Source: an uncultured Prevotellaceae bacterium
GTDB lineage: Bacteria; Bacteroidota; Bacteroidia; Bacteroidales; Bacteroidaceae
Assembly (NCBI GenBank): GCA_946624335.1
Contig: CAMOSA010000071.1
Location: 1 to 11,505, forward strand
Reading direction: 5' to 3'
Length of the DNA stretch: 11,505 nucleotides
The position numbers were made by a program, and so were the translations under genes. The notes below the pieces were generated by a model, which saw nothing but the letters and a program-made list of their open reading frames with translations, was not told where the DNA came from and searched no databases. Positions 6,287-11,505 of this stretch are shown one piece after another (the stretch's first letter is position 1; each line of letters starts with the position of its first letter).

Positions 6287-6317
6287 CAAAGTTAGGCGTT
6301 CTGTTTTGATTGAGCAA
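6287..6317 (-). promoter_or_regulatory. Bacteroidetes-type promoter of the DUF5606 gene
   Basis: On the minus strand, TTG (6317-6315), a 20-nt spacer and TAACTTTG (6294-6287) fit the consensus. The -7 element begins with the coaE stop codon TAA, so the promoter lies in the coaE 3' end and gives a leader of about 45 nt. Confidence 0.75.
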
Positions 6318-6882
6318 GCAAAGAATCAATAAAAAATCTTAATTCGGCGGTGAAGTCGCTGCCATCGTTGACGACGACGCAGTCGGCAAAGCGCCGTCGC
6401 TGGTCGTCGGTGGTCTGCCGGGCGATGCGTTGCCGCACGTGCTGTCCGGTGATGCCGTCGCGGCTGATGACGCGTTGTATCCTCAGCTCCAGTGGCGCCT
6501 CGACGACGATGAGCTTGTCCACGACGTCGAGCAGGCCGGCCTCGACGAGGATGGCGCTCTCGACGAGCGACGGCCCGGCCTGCCGCTGGGCCCAGCGGCG
6601 CACATCGCGTCGCACGGCGGGGTGTACGATGGCATTGACGGCTGCCGCGTGGGCGTCGTCGGCGAAGAGATATTGTGCGACAAAGGGTTTGTTGAGCTGG
6701 CCGTCCGGCAGATAGGCTTCCACGCCGATCAGCGCTGTCAGCCGGCGCCGCAGCGCTGGCGTGAGCATCAGCCGACGCGCCTCGCGGTCGCAGTCGTAGA
6801 GCGGCATGGCATAGCGTTCGGACAGCCATCGTGCGATATATGACTTGCCGCTGCCTATACCGCCTGTGATACCTATCGTCAT
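6292..6882 (-). CDS. coaE: dephospho-CoA kinase
   Basis: The 196-residue enzyme phosphorylates dephospho-CoA with ATP, the last step of coenzyme A synthesis. The P-loop GGIGSGKS is at 7-14, DCD (30-32) corresponds to the conserved D-x-D motif of the substrate site, IVHPAV (85-90) and VESAILVEAG (107-116) are family segments, RIARQ (152-156) belongs to the lid region, and DCVVVNDGS (167-175) is near the C-terminus. Length is normal. The ATG overlaps the ybbR stop codon as ATGA (6882-6879), indicating translational coupling. GC content is high and arginine-rich shadows in the other frames result from this. Confidence 0.96.
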   Translation of the reverse strand: MTIGITGGIGSGKSYIARWLSERYAMPLYDCDREARRLMLTPALRRRLTALIGVEAYLPDGQLNKPFVAQYLFADDAHAAAVNAIVHPAVRRDVRRWAQRQAGPSLVESAILVEAGLLDVVDKLIVVEAPLELRIQRVISRDGITGQHVRQRIARQTTDDQRRRFADCVVVNDGSDFTAELRFFIDSLLAQSKQNA

Positions 6883-7898
6883 TCCTCCACGGTCTGTTCG
6901 ATGAGAAACTGTACGGCCTCGGGTTCGATCTTGACCTGCGAGATGCCCTCGGGCACGGAGCGCAGCCGGAGGTGGAGCATGGAGTCGGGCAGCGACATCA
7001 GCTCCTCGTAGGTCGCCGTGAGCACAAAGTTGTCGGCGGTGAAGCGGCGGAAGTCCTTGGAGCCGACGCGGAAGGTGATCGTGGCCTTCGGCGGGAAGGT
7101 CAGCAGCGAGAGGCCGGCCGGGAAGTTGGTCCCGACGATGGGCACCTTCACGCTCTTCGGCGTGTAGCGGTCCACCTCGACCGTCAGGGTGATCTCCGCG
7201 GGGTCTGTCTTGGTGCCTCGCATCGCCGTGAGCGCGACTTGGCGCTTCGTTGACGCGCTCAGGTCGTTAATGTTCGTCGTCACGGTAGCGACGGACGTCA
7301 AGGTGTCGAGGAAATGCTCCTCGCCCCATACCGTCACGGAGTCCGGCTCGCACCGGACGCCGGCCAGATAGTGGTCCAGGTCGGTCTTTATCGTCCCTTT
7401 GAGCTCGACGGGAACGCGTTTCTTGACGCCGCGGCTGAAGAAATACTCGAGCGTATCGGGACGTATACTGACGATGCGCGTCGAGGCGTCGACGAGTTGC
7501 TGCAGACGGTTGCGCACCTCGGTATGTGGGATGCCGACGTGGGCGTAGCTGCCGCCCTTGTCATGTGCAGAGAAGTCGATCTCGACGGCCGGCTGGTGGA
7601 AACGGGCATAGTAGCGGATGAGCGACGTGCCTTTGTCGCGCAGCGTCACCCGCACTTCGGAGGGCAGCTCGGAGGTGATGACGGCATCGTCGCCGACGTT
7701 GACGAGCTCAAGGGGATAGGCGATCTCTACTTCGTAGGTATCATTGAGGGTAAGCATGAGCCAGAAGCCGGCCGAGATGACCAAGAAGACGAGAAACACC
7801 AAGACTTCCCTGCTGCGCTTGCTAAGCAGGGAGGTCTTGAATGCTTCCGTCAGGCGTTTGAGCTGTATGCGATCCATGGTGCTACGAAAGGGGCGCAT
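6879..7898 (-). CDS. ybbR: YbbR-like domain protein, membrane-anchored
   Basis: The protein (339 residues from the first ATG) has a short cytoplasmic N-terminus, one membrane helix (about 31-51, EVLVFLVFLVISAGFWLMLTL) and a long extracytoplasmic beta-rich region with YbbR-type repeats, recognisable by blocks such as PSEVRVTLRDKG, VPVELKG...DHYLAGVRCEPDSVTVWG and VKVPIVGTNFPAGL. YbbR proteins of Bacteroidetes sit in this same order between yajC and coaE. In Gram-positive bacteria the family (CdaR) regulates diadenylate cyclase; no cyclase gene is adjacent here, so that role should not be assumed. A second ATG at 7877 (MDRIQLKR) is equally likely as start. No Shine-Dalgarno sequence helps decide. 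Confidence 0.88.
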   Translation of the reverse strand: MRPFRSTMDRIQLKRLTEAFKTSLLSKRSREVLVFLVFLVISAGFWLMLTLNDTYEVEIAYPLELVNVGDDAVITSELPSEVRVTLRDKGTSLIRYYARFHQPAVEIDFSAHDKGGSYAHVGIPHTEVRNRLQQLVDASTRIVSIRPDTLEYFFSRGVKKRVPVELKGTIKTDLDHYLAGVRCEPDSVTVWGEEHFLDTLTSVATVTTNINDLSASTKRQVALTAMRGTKTDPAEITLTVEVDRYTPKSVKVPIVGTNFPAGLSLLTFPPKATITFRVGSKDFRRFTADNFVLTATYEELMSLPDSMLHLRLRSVPEGISQVKIEPEAVQFLIEQTVEE

Positions 7899-7943
7899 TG
7901 ACTAAGGGGTACGAGCCTTGGGCACGGCAACCGACAGAGCCTA

Positions 7944-8264
7944 CTACTTGGCGTAGTTCTCGGTGCTGGCGGCAGAGGCGAAGACGGAGTTGCGGTCGAC
8001 ACGGATGCGTACGCCGCTGGCGACCTCGAGGATGAGGACGTTCTTCACCTCATCGATATCGCGTACGACGCCGTAGATGCCGCCGGCCGTGATGACTTCC
8101 TGTCCGCGCTCGATGCTGTTGCGGAACTTCTGGATTTCCTTTTGTTTCTTCTGCTGGGGACGGATCATGAAGAAATACATGATGGCGAACATCGCCACGA
8201 GCATCAGGATCATTCCCAAGCCGCCGTCGCCCTGGGCCTGAAGCAGGATAGTGAGCATTTTCAT
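7944..8264 (-). CDS. yajC: preprotein translocase subunit YajC
   Basis: This 106-residue protein has a single membrane segment (about 15-35) followed by the hallmark FFMIRPQQKKQKE (31-43), then a small soluble domain with ERGQEVITAGGIYGVV and the C-terminal SGVRIRVDRNSV. YajC associates with SecDF and YidC in the inner membrane to support Sec export. It lies 45 nt upstream of ybbR and 187 nt after nusB, in an order common in Bacteroidales. The nusB-yajC gap is AT-rich, holds a small inverted repeat (CTAATT / AATTAG, 8336-8352) and shows no exact TAnnTTTG element, so cotranscription with nusB is plausible but unproven. Confidence 0.95.
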   Translation of the reverse strand: MKMLTILLQAQGDGGLGMILMLVAMFAIMYFFMIRPQQKKQKEIQKFRNSIERGQEVITAGGIYGVVRDIDEVKNVLILEVASGVRIRVDRNSVFASAASTENYAK

Positions 8265-8451
8265 ACCTTATTCTTTTTATTAAGTAACTGAACAGAATGT
8301 ATTGACCTGAGTTCTTTTTTCAACAACAAATTATCCTAATTATACGAATTAGCCATCACTCCGAAGGACAAGAATTCGTTTAATCGGTTTCATTCGTTGT
8401 TATATATAAAGTATCTATTTAGTTGAGTGGTTCGGTGTATTGATGACGTGT

Positions 8452-9444
8452 CTAATCTTCCGTCTCTGCCTTGTCTGCCGACGGTTCCTCAGGCGTAGCC
8501 TCTTGGCGCTGGGGCATCGTCTTCTTGAGCTTGCCCTCGTCGATGAGGCGTCGTGCGATGGCGTCCAGCAGGCCATTGATGTAGCTGGCGCTGCGCGGCG
8601 TGGAATAGAACTTGGCGATGTCGACGTACTCGTTGATCGTCACCGAGACAGGGATCCGGGGGAAGGTGAACATCTCGGCCAGCGCCGTCTGCATGATCAG
8701 CAGGTCCATCAGTGCCACGCGCTCGAGGTCCCAGTTGTAGAGCGACTGTGCGATGGTGGCGCGATAGTTCTCGGCACCGAGCAGCGAGGCGCGCAGCAGA
8801 CGGCGGGCGAACTCGCGGTCCTCCTCGTCGCGGTACTCGGGCAGCAGCGGTTGGTCGGCGCCGAGCTTCTTGTCGAACTGCTTGATGGTCTTCAGCACGA
8901 ACGAGTCGACGAGGAAACGATCGTCGTTCCAGAACAGGCTCTTCTCTTCGAGCAGATGGTCCAGCTCCTCATCCTCCACGATGATCTTACGGTAGATATT
9001 CCGCCATAGCGTCTTGTCGTCCTCATAGGTCGGTTTGTCTGTGCGCTCCATCCACTCGCGGTAGACCTCCGAGTCAGCCACGCGGTTCCAGAGGCCGCGG
9101 ACATAGTCCTCGTCATCGGCCCACGTCTTCATCTGATTCTCGACGAAATCCTTCAACTGGCGATTCTTCTCCAGCTGGGCGATGAACTGGTTGTTCAGGA
9201 AACGGGGATTGGGCGCCTCGCCGTCGCGCAAGCGGTTGTAGCGGTTGGTCGCCACGATGAAGGCGCGCTCGGCCATGCGGCTCAACTCGACCATCAGCTC
9301 GAGCATATAAAGATAAAGATCGTAGGACTTGGATAGGCTGAAGAACAAGTCCTTCTCTGCCGTGTCCAACTTATGATTGCCGTTCTGATAATATGCGTAA
9401 GTCTGCTGGACAACTTTTAAACGTATGAGCTCTCTGTTGATCAT
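8452..9444 (-). CDS. nusB: transcription antitermination factor NusB (long Bacteroidetes form)
   Basis: Starting at MINRELIRLKVVQQTYAYYQ, the 330-residue protein has an N-terminal helical extension typical of Bacteroidetes NusB and a C-terminal NusB domain (about 205-305), with YNWDLERVALMDLLIMQTALAE, PVSVTINEYVDIAKFYSTPRSASYINGLLD. NusB with S10 (NusE) binds boxA RNA to support antitermination on rRNA operons. The frame continues upstream to 9516, but the ATGs at 9516 and 9501 precede the -7 element (9496-9489) and so would not be transcribed; 9444 is the supported start. The tail (after about 308) is charged and low complexity. Divergent from the DUF3276 gene. Confidence 0.93.
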   Translation of the reverse strand: MINRELIRLKVVQQTYAYYQNGNHKLDTAEKDLFFSLSKSYDLYLYMLELMVELSRMAERAFIVATNRYNRLRDGEAPNPRFLNNQFIAQLEKNRQLKDFVENQMKTWADDEDYVRGLWNRVADSEVYREWMERTDKPTYEDDKTLWRNIYRKIIVEDEELDHLLEEKSLFWNDDRFLVDSFVLKTIKQFDKKLGADQPLLPEYRDEEDREFARRLLRASLLGAENYRATIAQSLYNWDLERVALMDLLIMQTALAEMFTFPRIPVSVTINEYVDIAKFYSTPRSASYINGLLDAIARRLIDEGKLKKTMPQRQEATPEEPSADKAETED

Positions 9445-9488
9445 TCTGAAAAGTGATAATACTGCGGTGTTATGTTCCTTTGGGACTG

Positions 9489-9518
9489 CAAAAGTACTCA
9501 TTTTAGCTAAAAACACAA
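9489..9518 (-). promoter_or_regulatory. Bacteroidetes-type promoter of nusB
   Basis: On the minus strand, TTG (9518-9516), a 19-nt spacer and TACTTTTG (9496-9489) match the consensus. It gives a leader of about 40 nt before the ATG at 9444 and excludes the upstream ATGs. Confidence 0.85.
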
Positions 9519-9545
9519 CCTAAAGCGAGAAGTTTTTCATCTTTT

Positions 9546-9578
9546 TTTGGGCAGTTTGACGAAATATGACTAATTTTG
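9546..9578 (+). promoter_or_regulatory. Bacteroidetes-type promoter of the PUR-family gene
   Basis: TTTG (9546-9549), a 21-nt spacer and TAATTTTG (9571-9578) match the consensus. It is divergent from the nusB promoter. It overlaps the first possible ATG of the frame (9566), which argues for translation starting at 9611. Confidence 0.75.
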
Positions 9579-9590
9579 ACCCCCGAAACG

Positions 9591-9614
9591 ATGAAAAAAG
9601 CTATTTTTCGATGA
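9591..9614 (+). CDS. possible 7-codon leader ORF overlapping the DUF3276 start
   Basis: ATG at 9591 opens a frame encoding MKKAIFR and ends in TGA at 9612-9614, which overlaps the ATG at 9611-9613 as ATGA. It lies just downstream of the predicted transcription start. The arrangement could couple translation of the next gene to this minicistron, or could be chance; nothing else supports translation. Confidence 0.25.
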   Translation: MKKAIFR

Positions 9615-9946
9615 AAGAAACACGTTATGACAACAAGGAAAAGGACATCCTTTTCTCCCGCGCCATCAAGGCTGGAAAAAGACTCTATTATGTCGATGTG
9701 AAACAGAGCAGCCGCGGCGACATGTACCTGGCGCTGACCGAGAGCAAGAGAATCGTCAGCGGTGACCCTGAGATGCCGCAGTTCTCCTATGAGAAGCATA
9801 AGCTGTTCGTCTATCCCGAGGATTTCGAGAAGTTCACCGGAGCCTTGGCCGACGCCATGCGATACATCTACGAGCAGCAGGGACCCGTAGAACAGCGTGT
9901 CGTCGAGGAACGAGGCGACATAAAACTCGACGAGATTGAGTTCTGA
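9611..9946 (+). CDS. PUR-family DNA/RNA-binding protein (DUF3276)
   Basis: The 111-residue protein starts MKETRYDNKEKDILFSRAIKAGKRLYYVDVK and carries the PUR-type beta-sheet/helix repeat: KAGKRLYYVDVKQSSRGDMYLALTESK, then FSYEKHKLFVYPEDFEKFTGALADAMRYI. Members are small nucleic-acid-binding proteins; the Borrelia relative BpuR binds DNA and RNA. Length is typical of the family. The frame is also open to an ATG at 9566, but that codon lies upstream of the -7 element, so 9611 is preferred. purL starts 69 nt downstream on the same strand without a clear promoter of its own, so the two may be cotranscribed. Confidence 0.9.
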   Translation: MKETRYDNKEKDILFSRAIKAGKRLYYVDVKQSSRGDMYLALTESKRIVSGDPEMPQFSYEKHKLFVYPEDFEKFTGALADAMRYIYEQQGPVEQRVVEERGDIKLDEIEF

Positions 9947-10015
9947 GGCCACGGCCTGCCGTTCAAGCATAAAGCCCCTTTTACACCGCAAGCAAGCAAA
10001 TAACACTTTACCAAC

Positions 10016-11505
10016 ATGGCAATATTTTTCTTCCGGACGCCAGCGCAGCACATCGTAGCTACGCAGGCTGACCATACCCTGAACGCTGACGAGATCCACA
10101 AGCTCTGCTGGCTCTATGGCGACGCGACACTCATCGACTCACCCACCCTCGAGGGCTGCTACGTCGGCCCCCGACGAGAGATGATCACACCGTGGAGCAC
10201 GAATGCCGTTGAGATTACTCAGAACATGGGTCTCAGCGGCATTATGCGTATTGAAGAGTACCAGGAGAGCAACGGCGAGGGAGCGTTCGACCCGATGCTG
10301 CAACGGCGCTACGAAGGCCTCGACCAGGACATCTTCAACGTCGACATACAACCGGCCCCAATCCAGAGAATCGAGGATCTCGAAGCATACAACGAGCAAG
10401 AAGGACTCGCACTATCGCCCGAAGAGATCGACTACCTGCACGACGTGGAACGCCAGCTGGGACGCCCGCTGACGGACAGCGAGGTCTTCGGCTTCGCACA
10501 GATCAACAGCGAGCACTGCCGGCATAAGATCTTCGGCGGCACGTTCGTCATCGACGGCAAAGAGATGCCCAGCAGCCTCTTCGCCATGATCAAGCGTACG
10601 ACACAGGAGAACCCGCACAAGATACTATCTGCCTATAAGGATAATGTGGCGTTTGCACAAGGCCCCGTCGTTGAGCAGTTCGCCCCCGCCGACCACGCCA
10701 CAAGCGACTATTTCCGCGTCAAGGACATCGAGAGCGTCATCAGCATCAAGGCCGAGACGCACAACTTCCCCACCACCGTTGAGCCCTTCAACGGCGCCAG
10801 CACGGGCACCGGAGGCGAGATACGTGACCGTATGGGCGGAGGCACTGGCTCATGGCCCATCGCCGGCACGGCGGTGTATATGACCAGCTATCCGAGAAAT
10901 GACGAATTACGAATGACGAATGAAGGATACAAGTTACCCGATCAAGCAGAAGGCATATCCAATTCGTCATTCGACACTCGTCATTCGTCATTCGACACTC
11001 GTCATTCGTCATTCGTCACTCGTCATTCGTCATTAAAAGAGCGCCCTTGGCTCTACCAGACGCCCGAGCAGATCCTCATCAAGGCCAGCAACGGTGCCAG
11101 CGACTTCGGCAACAAGTTCGGACAGCCGCTCATCGCCGGTTCCGTGCTCACCTTCGAGCACGCTGAGAACGGCGAGCTGTACGGCTACGACAAAGTGATC
11201 ATGCTCGCCGGCGGCGTAGGCTACGGCACCAAGCGCGACTGCCTGAAGGGCACCCCCGAGAAGGGCAATAAGATCGTCGTCGTGGGTGGCGACAACTACC
11301 GCATCGGGCTCGGCGGAGGCTCCGTCAGCTCCGTCGACACCGGCCGCTACTCCAGCGGCATCGAGCTCAACGCCGTGCAACGCGCCAACCCCGAGATGCA
11401 GAAACGAGCCTACAACCTCATACGCTCGCTCTGCGAGGAGGACGTCAACCCCGTCGTCAGCATCCACGACCACGGCTCAGCCGGACACGTCAACTGCCTC
11501 AGCGA
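10016..11505 (+). CDS. purL: phosphoribosylformylglycinamidine synthase (partial, N-terminal 496 codons)
   Basis: This is the large single-chain FGAM synthase, which converts FGAR and glutamine to FGAM in purine synthesis. Visible are the N-terminal PurS-like domain (MAIFFFRTPAQHIVAT...), the linker with QINSEHCRHKIF (162-173), and the first synthase domain with KAETHNFPTTVEPFNGASTGTGGEIRD, GTAVYMTSYPR, PWLYQTPEQILIKASNGASDFGNKFGQPL and VSIHDHGSAGH. The full protein is about 1,230 residues or more in this family, so most of the C-terminal half, including the glutaminase domain, is outside the window. Between SYPR (R294) and ERPWLY (from E342) there are 47 residues, where I recall only about 10-15 in relatives; this stretch is encoded by a tandem repeat element and contains SSFDTRH-type heptapeptide repeats. 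The frame remains open throughout. Confidence 0.95.
   Translation, partial: MAIFFFRTPAQHIVATQADHTLNADEIHKLCWLYGDATLIDSPTLEGCYVGPRREMITPWSTNAVEITQNMGLSGIMRIEEYQESNGEGAFDPMLQRRYEGLDQDIFNVDIQPAPIQRIEDLEAYNEQEGLALSPEEIDYLHDVERQLGRPLTDSEVFGFAQINSEHCRHKIFGGTFVIDGKEMPSSLFAMIKRTTQENPHKILSAYKDNVAFAQGPVVEQFAPADHATSDYFRVKDIESVISIKAETHNFPTTVEPFNGASTGTGGEIRDRMGGGTGSWPIAGTAVYMTSYPRNDELRMTNEGYKLPDQAEGISNSSFDTRHSSFDTRHSSFVTRHSSLKERPWLYQTPEQILIKASNGASDFGNKFGQPLIAGSVLTFEHAENGELYGYDKVIMLAGGVGYGTKRDCLKGTPEKGNKIVVVGGDNYRIGLGGGSVSSVDTGRYSSGIELNAVQRANPEMQKRAYNLIRSLCEEDVNPVVSIHDHGSAGHVNCLS
10898..11035. repeat. heptamer repeat element inserted in frame in purL
   Basis: The left arm (10898-10921) has GAATGAC-type units in forward orientation. 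The right arm (10961-11035) has the same units inverted, about ten heptamers of TCGTCAT/TCGACAC type with a 21-nt superperiod. The arms pair through CGAATGACGAAT (10910-10921) with 10962-10973, extended by GGATA (10925-10929) with TATCC (10956-10960), leaving a 26-nt centre. In the purL frame the right arm encodes SSFDTRH, SSFDTRH, SSFVTRH, SSL. Confidence 0.9.

Noticed and set aside
6326..6843. Several open frames overlapping coaE on both strands
   Set aside because: Shadows caused by high GC content at codon third positions; CoaE has intact motifs and proper overlap with ybbR.
10788..11012. Minus-strand frame with MTNDECRMTND repeats
   Set aside because: It is the complement of the heptamer repeat in purL; such peptides arise from heptanucleotide repeats and do not indicate a gene. 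The opposite strand encodes intact PurL.

Overview
The window looks like chromosomal DNA of a GC-rich Bacteroidales bacterium, most probably Prevotellaceae. The reasons are the gene families (an RprX/RprY-type two-component pair, DUF5606, a PUR/DUF3276 protein, a long NusB, and a nusB-yajC-ybbR-coaE cluster), the lack of clear Shine-Dalgarno sequences before most starts, and six promoters that fit the Bacteroidetes sigma pattern TTG/TTTG-N19-21-TAnnTTTG. The genus is an inference; no rRNA is present.

Layout. At the left edge, rpsF and the start of rpsR (minus strand) form the ribosomal S6-S18 operon with its own promoter. A small two-helix membrane protein (plus) converges with the rprX-rprY operon (minus), and a perfect 18-bp terminator hairpin lies between them. 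rprX and a secreted GH33 sialidase are transcribed divergently from a 190-bp region whose two promoters share an extended -33 sequence. After the sialidase come about 840 bp without a convincing gene, full of hairpins, a duplicated 19-nt palindrome and tandem repeats. Then, on the minus strand, nusB, yajC, ybbR and coaE run as a cluster, followed by a DUF5606 gene that has its own promoter inside the coaE end. nusB is divergent from a PUR-family (DUF3276) gene, which is followed on the plus strand by purL, cut by the window edge.

The most unusual signal is a set of roughly 7-nt tandem repeats at three loci, each with a different unit (GTTGAAA/GTTGACGA; GTGAAAA/GTGGACGA; GAATGAC/GAGTGTC) but a similar layout: head-to-head inverted arms around a centre. 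At two loci the repeat starts exactly at stop codons (57-aa gene and rprY; DUF5606). At the third it sits inside the purL coding sequence and is read through in frame, adding about 47 residues to a conserved region. The one repeat unit in the purL copy that would create an in-frame TGA is changed to TTA, as if the reading frame had been preserved.

Most genes are housekeeping: translation (S6, S18), transcription antitermination (NusB), protein export (YajC), CoA synthesis (CoaE) and purine synthesis (PurL). The sialidase and two-component system are the host- or environment-facing part.
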